Source of the DNA: Spongilla lacustris
Lineage: Eukaryota; Porifera; Demospongiae; Spongillida; Spongillidae
DNA length: 64,000 bases
Direction of reading: 5' to 3'
Assembly (NCBI GenBank): GCA_949361645.1
Contig: OX442422.1
Span: 9,994,426 to 10,058,425 of the forward strand
The notes under the pieces were generated by a model. The model saw only the letters and a program-made list of their open reading frames with translations. It was not told the origin of the DNA and did no database searches. Within the stretch, counting starts at the first letter, position 1, and each line of letters starts with the position of its first letter. This document shows, piece after piece, positions 11,147 to 22,941 of the stretch. The position numbers were made by a program, and so were the translations under genes.

Positions 11147-12315
11147 TAGGGTGTGTAACCGGTTATCAGGTTATTCGGGTTATTCGGATATTCGCAAAAA
11201 CCTATCCGTTCGAATAGTAATTTAGCATTACTCGGAAAAATCGATTATTGGATTTGTTCTATTCGAAATAACCGGTTTGTGAATCTCCATTCGGAGGTAC
11301 TTAGGTATTCGTCGTCCGCATCGACAATTCGCCCATTATTCGAATACCTTTTTATGACGATATCCGGATACGTGTTACGATATTACATGCAATAAAATAA
11401 TTACTTCTAATTTGAAACGTAACGTTAATTAATGTTACATTTATATATATGTGGGGACGAGATCAGATGTACGGGCAGTAATTCGAACTAGTCAACAGAT
11501 CTCCCTCTTCATGAGTCATGACGACGGACAGCTCCAGCTACAAATAAAAGTTAGTTCGCTAACTTCGCTTAGTGCATTTCGAACTAGCTGGTTTCTTGCA
11601 TCAATCTCTCTGAGCAGGGATAATATCCCTGCTCTGAGCTGATATTGACGCGATCGCATTGTATTCTTAAAACTCGCGATGGTCTATATATTATCTCTGG
11701 TGAAACGGAGGCTGCATGGCTGGTGGTGCGTAAACTTTATCTGTGGTTCTACTCTATTGGCATTGGGTACGATGTGTAGGTAGAGCTCAGCGTGGCCACA
11801 TTAACTTAGGTCAGGACAAGCCCATCGAGGTATGTGGTTAGGCCAAGCGATTTAGGCCTAAGTAGGTAGTTGTGGTTGTGTGCTGAGTGCATCTGGTGTG
11901 ATGTGAGTAGCTGTGGATGCATGCTATACTGATCTGGTGTAATGTGGGTAGTTGTAGGAGGGTGTCTGGTGTGATGGGGTAGCTGTGGTTGTATGATGGG
12001 AGTAGCTATGGTTGTGTGCCTCATGAGGGCACTGGTGTGATAGGGGTAAGTGTGTTTGTGTGCTGAGGGACATCTGGTGTTATGGTTTAGCTGTAGGTGA
12101 TGTGTACATTTAGGTGGCTCAGTGAGCAGAAAACCTGAATAACCTAGGTATTCGGCTGGCAAATTGTCTAAACCTATTCGGAAAAATCGATTTTCTTTTT
12201 TCAAGTATTCGGAAAAATCGATTTCCAGATCCAGAAAAACCTGAAAAATCGATTAGTGTTTTAAAAGTATTCGGAAAAATCGATTTTCATTATTCAGGGG
12301 AGGTTACACACCCTA
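11147..12315. mobile_element. Non-autonomous hAT-like DNA transposon, 1,169 bp
   Basis: The left end TAGGGTGTGTAACC (11,147-11,160) is the exact reverse complement of the right end (12,302-12,315). The flanks are a perfect 8-bp target duplication ATCTGATG (11,139-11,146 and 12,316-12,323). An 8-bp duplication with TA-starting TIRs is the hAT signature. The word TTCGGAAAAATCGATT or close variants lies just inside the ends (about 11,231; 12,176; 12,206; 12,269), as expected for subterminal transposase-binding sites. The middle (11,860-12,080) is a degenerate G/T-rich repeat. There is no transposase frame, so mobility would be in trans. It splits an older retrotransposon, which gives the relative age. 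Confidence 0.88.
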
Positions 12316-12323
12316 ATCTGATG

Positions 12324-13175
12324 GCTTCCTCCAGGGGACGAAGACGTTCGCTTATATTGGGAATTGTCCTGCAGAGAAAGGTCCACTTGCTGGATAGGCC
12401 ATGAGTATAGCATCAAATTTTTCCTTCTTTACAACCATCCAGGTTTTTGATGCATTCGGAAAGTAGCCATATTGAGGACCAATCTCAACAAGACGCTCCT
12501 AATTTTAGACAGTTCTCCACTTGCTGTAGCATCATCTGCGTACCATACCTGTTTGATGGCATTGCTGGAAAGACTATGTATTAATGGAAGAACTCCTAGG
12601 GCATACATCGCCATGGCTAATGGGTCTCCTTGAGTTGTTCCTTCTGTAGAAGAAAGTGTTTGACCATCAATGAATAGACTCACATTTTCATGATAGGTGT
12701 TAATCAATGCAATTGAGATGGAAGGGCATAAATGTTGAATGTTTCTGAGAGCATTTTCTCTGTTTAGAGAATTGAATGCATTGGTTGCATCTACCAGAAT
12801 TGCTGCATCTGTGTCAGGAAGCTCAAAGAGCTCATGCATGGCATGGATAGCAGCTTCACAGCCGGCTTCTTGTCCTGCGCATAGCTGTAGTGCTCCTGTT
12901 GCTTCCTGAACATCATCCCTGGTGATCAATAGAATCGCTTTGCCAATGATGCGTCTGGATATCTCTCCAATACCAATAGGTCTTATGCCAGGGTGTTTAT
13001 CAAGTGCGATCAGGCGGCAGGCGACAAAGGAGGAAATGCATACTGGATCTACAAAAGAGCAACAAATCCTTTTGGCAGTACAGGCTAATGCCTCACAAAG
13101 GTCGGATGAGTTATGGGAGAAAGATGTGCAAAGTCTCCTCCAAGTACATGGTAGATTACTGTATGTAAAAAACAT
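12324..13175 (-). pseudogene. RT-domain half of the split RLE retrotransposon
   Basis: The minus frame 13,175-12,429 carries GIRPIGIGEISRRIIGKAIL (fingers), AILVDATNAFNSLNRENALR (motif A), GTTQGDPLAMAMYALG (motif B) and QVWYADDATASG (motif C, intact YADD). It continues toward the hAT insertion. It joins in order and orientation with the 10,344-11,146 segment once the insert is disregarded. The N-terminus is missing: upstream of 13,175 the sequence turns into the dispersed repeat also seen at 108-180. Confidence 0.8.
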
Positions 13176-13838
13176 TGACTTCTTATCATATACAATCAGC
13201 TCCGTGATTTTTCACGGGCTAAGTCTAGTATTTCTATAAATGTGGCGCGTATGTTATTTTCTGTGCAGGGGGTGCGTTTTATGTTGCAGTCCATCAACCT
13301 GATGGATGCCAAGCCTAGAGTACGGTACAGTAAGTCACTCATCTTATTGGTGTACGATTCGAACTCGTACATGCTCACATGTTTATTATTATTTATTTTT
13401 TCTCTTTCTTGTGCGCATTTGGTTAGATCGAAAACTTATGCACAACACTTCGGCACCAATACGTCGGTACCAACGAGTCCAGTCTAGAGGTAAGTATGAC
13501 AGTCTCTATCAGGGCACGTATGGTATAGTTAGCACGTGCGGAACAGCTAAAAATACTTAGGTCGCAAAACACGTTGGTAACAATAAGTCGGTACCAACAA
13601 GTCCATCGCTAGAGGTATGTATGACCATTTCAATTGGCGCCAAATGTTATTATATGTCTCGTCTTTATCAGGTACATGTACGTATAGGTGAAGTTAGCAC
13701 GTGAGGACCACTGTCTCAAGGACTATGGTGTTATTGGGTGTTTGAACATTTTGTTTGGCGTTGTACCACTTATATGTACGAAGAAAATTTTTATAACCAA
13801 GCAGATGCAAAGGGTAGGGGGAAGGACTGGTTTTACGA
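13176..13838. repeat. Dispersed repeat copy plus imperfect ~125-bp duplication
   Basis: 13,150-13,220 matches 108-180, including the CCGTGATTTTTCACGG hairpin. Two similar blocks at about 13,450-13,545 and 13,570-13,710 share TCGGTACCAAC, AGTCCA, CTAGAGGTA, TATCAGG and AGTTAGCACGTG in the same order. They form a diverged tandem duplication. No gene. Confidence 0.5.
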
Positions 13839-15868
13839 TCAGTACAGTATTGCCCTAACTAAATAGAGATTGAGCCGGCCATACAGCTCAGATAATACCA
13901 TGGATTTGGGCCTGGATGAAGAAGTGGCTAGGCGAGAGGCCAACATGGAAAATGCCTCCAAAGCCTCCTTCCCCCATGCTCTGTACGATTCTACCACCAG
14001 AGGGATACAGATCCACCCTAGATCGCTACACTTAGCATCATTATCCTCATGCTTTCGGAGCTCAGTGGCATGTGCAGCTGCTCCAGCAGTTACTCCCGCT
14101 TCAGAAAGAATTTTGGAGTTTAGCGGTGATGTAACTGATAAGTCACAGGCTGCAGTTTTGCCCAGAACCCAGTTGGAGATGAGAACATCCGCAGGACAAG
14201 AATGGCTGTGATCAGAAGTGAGGTTGCAACCAGCTTCCACTTGAACACTACAATGGGCTCACCTACATATTTCAGCCAATACATGTATATCCCTCAACTT
14301 GTGGCGAAATACTACATCCCCACTACGCTTACATGTAGCGGCATGGATGTCCAAGGGGATCCAACATCTTATCTGGGCAGAGGGCACAAGGAGAACCCTC
14401 AGCTGTGTCAAGCCCCAGCCACCACTTCAATGCCATCTGAAATACTGGGGGGATCTAAGTGCAAACCTTGACCTTCAGATGGAATAACCGTCAGCCATGA
14501 CGAAGCATGTGGGGAGGATGCTGATAAGAGATGGGCTCTGTTGGCAATAGACAGAGAACCCAAGAGAACATTGAATAAATGATTGTCCAACATATTGGAA
14601 AGAGCCTTCTGTGAATGAAACTTTTCAAGTAAAGAGCTGATATGGATGATATCCGAAGGATGGACTGATGAATTGAACATCTCTATTGCCTGGAGAAGAT
14701 GTGCATGAGAGTTGAAACCCCGGCCAGATAAAGATATTGATGCAATAAAAGCTGCCGGTGCATGGTGTGACAGGGAATGCAGACCGAGACCTCCACGGCT
14801 AAGGCTCAGCTGGGCCTGTTTCCATGCAACATTGGAAGAATGCACACCTGTACAAGATATGAAACATTTTTGAACATCTTGATCAAATATCTGCAGAACA
14901 GATTGAGAGAAAGAAGGAGGTACGGCACGAGCAAGGTGGACAAGCTTACAGTAACCATCACAAAGCCGGAGGAGTACAAGAACCACTTGGGGGTCGACTT
15001 GCCCAACATCCTCTAGCCTCTTAAGTAGAAAACTTAGAGATGAGATGTTAAGCTTAGCTAGGTCTGCAGCATTTTGAGTGTGGCGAGTGTGTGAAACTGT
15101 TTGCTTCAGCTTGCTAAGATGTTCAGGAATGCTTAAGTTCTGTAACATCTTTGACATGTTCATGAACTACTTGTGTGCCCAGTTTTGAAGAACTGTATGC
15201 AGTAGTAGCTGTTTTGGTTGGATCTATCATACCTAGACCTGCTACTAAGGCTAGGCATACTGGGAGAAAAAAAGAGTTCTTCTTCATCATTTGAGATATT
15301 ACCTTGGAAGAGTGCTGGAAGAAAATGCTTACAAATGGCATCATGCAGTGTTTGAAAATCTAGATCGGAAAGATAGGAGACTCTCTGCAAATAGGACCAT
15401 TCAAACTGTAATAATTTTGTTATTGCAAAAAATGCTGCTTGTGGTGACTTCTTGGTGGCAGCAGTTAACTTATGGACACACTCAACCCACCCATCAACGT
15501 TCTCTTCAACAAACTTTCTTTTTGATTCATCATTGCCTATAATTCCTCCAGAGAGGAAATGATGACCAATTGTGACTTGTACCCCAAGGTCTTTGAACAG
15601 GCTGTGTGCTGCAGGGATATCACTTGGTGCAAACACTTGGAGGGCCATATGATGGGCCAAGCTTGAGCTGTAGATCAAACCAGTTCCTTACCAGTTGTAG
15701 TTTCCCTGCACAAGCAGAATCATCAGCGTACCAACTTTGATGCCATTTGGAGAGTTGCTTCAATGACTGAATTAGTGGTAGAACTGCCACTGCATAAAAC
15801 AGCATTGACAATGGGTCACCTTGTGTTTCACCCTCTTTGCTGTAAAGAATGTGTTCAGACCCTTTCAA
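13839..15868 (-). pseudogene. 5'-truncated, frameshifted RLE retrotransposon
   Basis: The pieces read 5' to 3' on the minus strand. 15,868-15,620 has motif B (EGETQGDPLSMLFYAVA) and motif C (SWYADDSA). 15,678-15,160 and 15,163-14,408 hold the thumb region (SLSRGGLGLHSL, as in the intact element's SLSRGGLGLRSV). 14,240-13,839 holds the endonuclease (CPADVLI, then ACDLSVTSPLNSKILSEAG) and the C-terminal tail (ELYGRLNLYLVRA). Frames change near 15,640, 15,160 and between 14,408 and 14,240. The fingers and motif A are absent. It is the closest relative in the window of the 2,181-5,651 element. Confidence 0.8.
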
Positions 15869-15948
15869 CAGTAACCACGGTATGTATTAAATAGAAAACG
15901 GCTGTACTTAATTTGCATTTAAAAGTTGAATAATTAAATTATAAAAAA

Positions 15949-16345
15949 TGGGACAGTTTCCACGAAAATGGCCCTTCGTTTATATATATAAAATGTTATA
16001 AAAATGCTTCTCGTTTGAATCGCTATATCTTCCGAACGGTTAAAGGTATCAACTTCTTATTTTCAACACTTCATACTATAGCATTTGTCTATCGTAAAAT
16101 ACATTTTGGAGTCTTTCACTTGCTCCGTATCAGTACTGCAACGTTCGATACCCCACCGGGTTCAAACCCGCCATAACTTTCTGTAGGAGTAATAAAATCG
16201 CTTCAAATTCCGTTTGTAGGTAGAGGGGTCCTATACCTATTGATTTGTTCTGTTCGTTAATTTTTATGTCATCCGTTACTGAGATACAGCGGCGCAAAGT
16301 TGGTACAAGTTTCCCGCTCGAATCGCGCCGTTGTATGTGCGCGAA
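15949..16345 (+). repeat. Left long terminal inverted repeat
   Basis: Begins TGGGACAGTTTCC. It pairs with 27,706-28,090 and includes ATGTCATCCGTTAC and TTTCCCGCTCGAATCGCGCC near its inner side. Weaker similarity continues to the ATG at 16,521, so the arm likely carries the gene's promoter. Confidence 0.85.
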
Positions 16346-16520
16346 CCGTTTCCATTCACCGAAGTACATGAATATTCAACTATTTCCTGTGGGTTGGGAC
16401 TTTGTTAACCTAGCCACACCTACAAAGCATTTATCGGTGAGGTCTTGCCTATTAGCAGAGATAATGTATAAGTAGTATTTACAGTTGTTATTCGTTATCT
16501 TCTGTGTAGATTTAAACGAT

Positions 16521-19196
16521 ATGGCGACAACTGACGACGAGCTCGTCGTGTATCATTCAGCGGACGAGTTCGAATGGTACGATAATTTGGACGTGGATGA
16601 GAAGGGTGGTGCCAATGGCGACGGTGAATATAGAAGTGGTGATTCCGACGGCATTTATAGCGATGTCTGTGAAGATGGAATCAACGATGATGGTGAAAGT
16701 GACGGAGATGACGGTGATGGTGAAAGTGATGATGGTGGAAGTGATGATGGTGGAAGTGATAGCGATAAGGACTGTGATGGAAGCGACTGTGATGGTGATA
16801 GCGGAAGCGACTGTGATGGCGATGGTGATGATGTCAGCAAGGGCCCAGGTGGTGTACCAGCTAGAATAGCACGGGGACAGTGTCGTCCACGTCGCATGCT
16901 GAATGCCTACCTCACTAAAGGAGGGTGCTGCAAAGACGGCTGCTTATTGAAGTACGGTGACTTGCCCAAAAGATGAGCACTCACATTATCCAGATTGGAC
17001 AAGAAAACCAGAAAGGCAGTTGTTTATGGAATGCTTGCTGTGACTCGGAACAAATCTGGTTCTCGAAATACATTCCAATATCGCCTTGACTGGTCCAGTC
17101 CTGTCTGCAGGGATGCTTTCTGTGCCGTCATTGGCACAAGTTACCGTACATTGAAGCGTTGGCAGCAGCAGGTGTGCTCTGACTCTGATGTTGAGCCCCA
17201 TCCCCATGGCAACTGTGGCAGGGCTCCTCACAATGCCCTCTCTCGCGAGGACAAAAGGATGGTGGTCAGATTTATTGAGAATTATGCTGCCACAAATGCC
17301 CTCCCTGACCCTGGTCGATTGCAAGGGACGATCAGAGACTACGTTCTGGAGAGTGGCAAAACACTAAAGTCTGTGTACGCCGAGTATTGCAAGGCCATGG
17401 AATCCCTATCAAAGACCACACCAGCACCACAGCAACCTTGCCCTTACAAATTGACCACTCGGCTGAAGCGGCAGTACACCTTGCTCAACGTTCCTCCGGC
17501 TCCTCCTACACCTCCAGCTGCACGTGTGGTGAAGTACGTGTCATTTATTAGACTCTGGCGCAGGTACTGCTTCAACATCAAGATCCAACCTGCACGCAGT
17601 GATCTGTGTGACAAGTGTGACCAGATGTTGGTCACTTTGAGGCACAGCCTTTCTGATGAGCAGCGCAAAACAATAAATGACAAATACAACCAACACCTCA
17701 TTAAGGCCAAGGCATTCCGTGACGCCTACAATGCAAACATTGAGGAGGCTGAGAAGGAATGGGGAAGTAAGGGACAGAAGGAACGTGACCAGATCCTGGG
17801 TCACTTGGAATCCAGGGCTCTGATGGCTCCCTTCACCTCACACGCCCACCTGGACATGCAGATGCAGTACTCCTTTGACTACTGCCAGCAGGTGTCACTG
17901 CCCTACAGCTCACAACAAAGGGGCACTTTTTATTTCAGGACACCTCGCAAGGTCCAGGTGTTTGGTGTGTGTTGTGAGCCGCTGTGCCGCCAGGTGTTCT
18001 TCTTAATTGACAAGGCTGAGCAGGCCGGCAAGGGTGCTGTGGTGGTGGTCAGCCTGGTGCATGCATTCTTCCACCTACATGGACTGGGAGAGAGGCGTGT
18101 AACACTTCAGGCCGACAACTGTGTGGGCCAGAACAAGAACACCACCATGATGTGGTACCTGGCCTGGCGGGTGATCACTGGGCAACATAACGCCATACAG
18201 CTGAACTTCATGCTACCTGGGCACACAAAGTTCAGACCCGATTCCTACTTTGGCCTGTTCAAGAAGTACTACCGACGGCAGGACCATGTAGATGACATGG
18301 ATGACCTAGCTGACTGTGTCCGACACTGTGGCCAGAATGTCACTTGTGTGCCACAGCTGTACCAGAACTGGCAGTACTATGACTGGAACACCTTCTTGGG
18401 CCAGTGGTTTACTCCTTTGGCTGGCCTAGGCCGCTACCACACATTTGAGTTTGACCGAGAACACCCTGGTGTCATGAAAATGAAAATGTTACCATCGGAC
18501 ACAAACCCCACCGAGATGAGCATGCTGAGGGCTGGAGTGGCCATAAAGGACATACAGGAGGCTTATCAGAGCCAATCGATGCCACCTGTTATTAACCCCA
18601 GTGGTTTGTCCCTGATGCGGTCACTGTACCTGTACGAAAGGGTGAGGGAATATGTTCGTGACCCCAAAAAAAGGGACAAAGTATGTCCAAAACCTCCACC
18701 AAACTCAGAGGCCACCTCTTCCTATCCATGTGGCAACGCTTCATCCCTACCAGAAAACGACCAACCTGGACCTTCAACTGCCTTTCCTCACTCACCTACA
18801 TGTACTGTTGAGGGTCATGAGTCTGCAGAAGACACATACAGTGAAGTGCAAGACGAAGCCAATAGCTGTGTTTCTGGCAGGAGGAAACGCAGACCCAGGT
18901 CTGAACTGATCCTTGCCTACCAGTGCACTGTATGTGGCAATAAGTATGGCAGTGGCTCGGCCCTGTCCCTGCACAAAAAGATGACTCACAAGCAGCCTGC
19001 TGTTCCAGGTGATGAACACAGTGGTGCCACTAAGGTGGACAGTGCCAGTGTTGACGTAGGAAGCCAGGATCCATCCAAGCGCAGGCGTAGGAAAAAATCT
19101 GAAATTGACAGGCCATTTTCCTGTTTTGTGTGTGGCAATAAGTACGGCAGCTCATCCGCACTGTATACTCACAAGAAGAGAGACCATGGCTCATGA
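16521..19196 (+). CDS. Transposase-like protein with DDE-type core and two C2H2 fingers
   Basis: One frame of 892 codons from ATG 16,521 to TGA 19,194-19,196, broken by an in-frame TGA at 16,974-16,976. The N-terminus is highly acidic (Asp/Gly/Ser repeats). A Cys cluster GCCKDGCLLKYG lies near residue 135 and CDKCD further on. A possible RNase H-like catalytic core follows: SFDYCQQ (about 452), QADNCVGQNKN (about 530) and GHTKFRPDSYFG (about 567). From memory these match a transposase-like family in sponges and cnidarians (I believe domain DUF7869). Two C2H2 fingers, C-x2-C-x12-H-x4-H, end the protein (about 800 and 867). The flanking long inverted repeats support a transposase role. After the TGA no ATG is needed if it is a sequencing error, mutation or readthrough. 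Confidence 0.7.
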
Positions 19197-20451
19197 CAAA
19201 TGATCCATATTGTGAGATGCATTTCATGGTATTATTACCATTTCAATTTCATCTGTAGAAGTGAGGCCATTTTCCTTCACCCAAAGCTACATGTACCTGG
19301 CAAGTCCTACAACCCAGACATCTTGGAGATAGATCCAACTGATGTTCAACAACAGCAACTGGACGTTCATACTCCTTGACATCAATGGAGGTCTAATACC
19401 AGCATTAAGAGCACTTAAAGCTAGAGAAGCTCTCAGGTTGTGAGTTACCTTAGCAATTTAGTTGCCTGAATAGACACAGAACATGATGCATGCACCTCTG
19501 CAAATATAAGTTAGTTATTGCTCAGATTACTAGAGAGATGTTTGGTGCACCCATGAAGAAGTCGATTGTTGCTCAGATATACATGTACATGTACATGTAG
19601 CTCTGGTGCACTCGTGAAGAAACGTTGGTTGTTGCAAAGTGATAACTCTGGTGCACCCGTGAAGTTAAAAGTCGATTGTTGCTCAGATATACATGTACAT
19701 GTAGCTCTGGTGCACTTGTGAAGAAAAGTCGTTTGCAGTCGATTGTTGCTCAGATATACATGTACATGTAGCTCTGGTGCACTCGTGAAGAAAATCAAAA
19801 GTTCTTTTAAGAACTCGTTTGTCAGCTTGTCCTCACAATCTATTGAGGTAACATTCTGACAAACGTTACATTTACACAAGAAGTTACACCTTAGCGAAGC
19901 TTGATTATCATAACAAAGAAGTGATCACATGGGTACAAGCACATGAACATGTAAATGTTTTGAAAGAGTTCTAGTACGCATATTAATGGTAACAGAATGG
20001 TCCTTGTCCTGCCCAAGTGTGTCTGGCATAGGTCCAGCTGTCCATGGTAATGGTGCCTGGGACCATGACTGTGATGGTGACTGGAGCTGAATCCTTGGTG
20101 GAAACTGGACTATTGCAGCTACTGGTGGCCTCACCATTACAGGCAGTGGCTCTGGCTGATAGGAATGATGCAAGTATGAGTATGAGGAATGGGATGATGA
20201 GCATGGTGAGGAAAAACATGAAGATGGATGTGTTGAATGACTTGAACGTGTTTGCTAAGTAGAGTGACATGGTGAAGAACGTATTGGATGAGTTGAGTGG
20301 CGGGGTGATCCAGGTGAATAGGAACGTGTTGTATGATTTGAGCGATTGAGTGAAGAGGAATGCACACGTGTTGAATGATGTGAGGTATGTGGTGAACTGG
20401 ATGATTGTGATGGTGACCGAGATCTGCATGTACTACTTGTAGATGTACTTG
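19197..20451. other. Non-coding interior with a ~65-bp repeat
   Basis: 19,540-19,800 holds about four imperfect copies of a unit containing GTCGATTGTTGCTCAGATAT and CTCTGGTGCACTCGTGAAGA. 20,180-20,420 is a degenerate GAACGTGTTG/TGATTTGAGTGA-type repeat. Its open minus-strand frame looks like repeat-derived noise. No gene is recognised. Confidence 0.5.
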
Positions 20452-20540
20452 TATCTAAGGATCCGCACTGTATACTCACAACAAGTGAGACCATGGCTCA
20501 TGACAAATGAACCATATTGTGAAATTCATGCTTTTTTATG
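20452..20540 (+). repeat. Second copy of the transposase gene's 3' end
   Basis: ATCCGCACTGTATACTCACA, then GAGACCATGGCTCATGACAAATG and CCATATTGTGA, repeat the end of the gene at about 19,149-19,225 (last zinc finger, stop codon and 3' UTR) with a few changes. The 1.2 kb between the copies was therefore inserted or duplicated there. Confidence 0.8.
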
Positions 20541-20579
20541 TAATTTAAGGTCACCTCTGAAGTATATATCATACTTCTG

Positions 20580-21945
20580 TGTCATTAAGGGTCATCTCTG
20601 TACACCTTATGTATGTGTCGTTAAGGGGTCACCTGTACACCTTACATCTGTGTGGTTAAGAGTCATCTCTGTACACCTTATGTATGTGTCGTTAAGGGGT
20701 CACCTGTACACCGTACGTCTGTGTGGTTAAGATTCATCTCTGTATGTGTCGTTAAAGAGTCACCTGTGCACCTTACATCTGTGTGGTTAAGAGTCATCTC
20801 TGTACACCTTATGTATGTGTCGTTAAGGGGTCACCTGTACACCTTACATCTGTGTGGTTAAGAGTCATCTCTATATACCTTATGTATGTGTCGTTAGGGG
20901 GTCACCTGTACACCTTACGTCTGTGTGGTTAAGAGTCATCTCTGTACGCCTTATGTATGTGTCATTAAGGGGTCACCTGTACACCGTACGTCTGTGTGGT
21001 TAAGAGTCATCTCTGTACACCTTATGTATGTGTCGTTAAGGGGTCACCTGTACACCGTACGTCTGTGTGGTTAAGATTCATCTCTGTATGTGTCGTTAAA
21101 GAGTCACCTGTGCACCTTACATCTGTGTGGTTAAGAGTCATCTCTGTACACCTTATGTATATGTCGTTAAGGGGTCACCTGTACACCTTACATCTGTGTG
21201 GTTAAGAGTCATCTCTGTATACCTTATGTATGTGTCGTTAAGGGGTCACCTGTACACTGTACGTCTCTGTCGTTAAGAGTCATCTCTGTATACCTTATGT
21301 ATGTGTCGTTAAGGGGTCACCTGTACACCGTACGTCTCTGTCGTTAAGAGACATCTCTGTACACCTTATGTATGTGTCGTTAAGGGGTCACCTGTACACC
21401 TTACATCTGTGTGGTTAAGAGTCATCTTGGTATACCTTATGTATGTGTTGTTAAGGGGTCACCTGTACACCGTATGTCTCTGTCGTTAAGAGTCATCTCT
21501 GTATACGTTATGTATGTGTCGTTAGGGGGTCGCCTGTACACCGTACGTCTCTGTCGTTACGAGACATCTCTGTACACCTTATGCATGTGTCGTTAAGGGG
21601 TCACCTGTACACCTTACATCTGTGTGGTTAAGAGTCATCTCTGTATACCTTATGTATGTGTCGTTAAGGGGTCACCTGTACACCGTACGTCTGTGTGGTT
21701 AAGAGTCATCTCTGTATGTGTCGTTAAAGAGTCACCTGTGCACCTTACATCTGTGTGGTTAAGAGTCATCTCTGTATACCTTATGTATGTGTCGTTAAGG
21801 GGTCACCTGTACACCGTACGTCTGTGTGGTTAAGAGTCATCTCTGTACACCTTATGTATGTGTCGTTAAGGGGTCACCTGTACACCTTACGTCTGTGTGG
21901 TTAAGAGTCATCTCCTTACACCTTATGTATGTGTCGTTAAGCCCC
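20580..21945 (+). repeat. 71-bp dimeric satellite
   Basis: About 19 units. Each is built of two related halves of 35-36 bp: one with GTTAAGGGGTCACCTGTACA, one with GTTAAGAGTCATCTCTGTAC. Some units lack part of a half (for example near 20,735 and 21,715). Short open frames in it are artefacts. Confidence 0.9.
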
Positions 21946-22787
21946 CATGGCCCTATTTCCCACTACCTATCCTCCTTTACTGCAATTTGTATTCTTTACT
22001 GCAAGTTGTATCTGAGGCCCAGGCCATCCCCTACTCAATAGCACTCTCAGTCTCCACACAACCAGCCCTCCCACCCACCCACCCCTAAACACCCCTCGTA
22101 CATATGGTGTAATCAGACTGCCAACAGGCCGGAGAGCTGCCAGCTGCCACATTACCAGGATTGAATGGGGTCATCACAAAAGTAGACCCCAGCATGTGGA
22201 GTGGAACATTGAACTGGAGCCGGCCCCAAACACTGGGGCCAGCCACAATGGCCCCGTATCCTAGCCCCACACAGTACTAACACCAGCTCCTCACTGCAAA
22301 TGCATATGAAGCCACTACCTGTGAAACCATTAACCCCCACACTACAAGAGGACTTAATGGTAGGGGAACCATCAACTACAAGTGGAGCTACCAGCTCGCA
22401 TTGGACAAATGGAATACCACCACTGAAGCAGCCTCCATTTGTAGAGTGTACATACGTGCCTACGTTTGTCTCTTCACACATTTTGTGTTGTAGATCTGAA
22501 CTACTGTAGACATGTACTTGTACAGAGTAAAATTTTATCAGTGTGGATGCTGTTAGTGGTGAATATGGTTACCTGCCCTATCGGTACTGATTGCGGTGGG
22601 TCTGCACCCGTGGTTGGTTTATATAGACAACAGAGGGCGTTTTGCCCTACTGGGAACTGCACGCAAGTAGCAAAACACGTAGATCTAAGTGCCGTTTTGA
22701 ATGTCACATAAATTGCACGCACAGTCACAGCTACAATGTGGCACGATGAAGACATCAGAATTCATGACCACACAAGTGAAGTTAGCA
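21946..22787 (+). repeat. Left arm of 1.8-kb palindrome
   Basis: Begins CCATGGCCCTATTTCCCACT. Pairs with 22,942-23,789 through most of its length, for example GAATGTCACATAAATTGCA and the segment around GTAGAGTGTACATACGTGCC. No protein similarity is recognised in either arm. Confidence 0.85.
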
Positions 22788-22941
22788 GACCCTACACTGT
22801 CAGAGATGTCAACAGATCTAGACATTACCAGTGTAACCCAGTTTCACCTGTGCCCCACGGCCGCTATATACACTAGCACATACATTTTAGCAGATATACA
22901 ACAGCCTAGGGCTAGCTATAGGTATACGCAAGTACGTAGTT

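Noticed and set aside
16951..16990. Short GT-AG intron that would remove the transposase TGA
   Set aside because: The only good pair (GTGACTT...TATCCAG, about 37 nt) would shift the reading frame and is shorter than expected for an intron.
19983..20429. 148-codon minus frame with hydrophobic stretches
   Set aside because: It overlaps a degenerate ~30-bp repeat and shows no family similarity or splice context.
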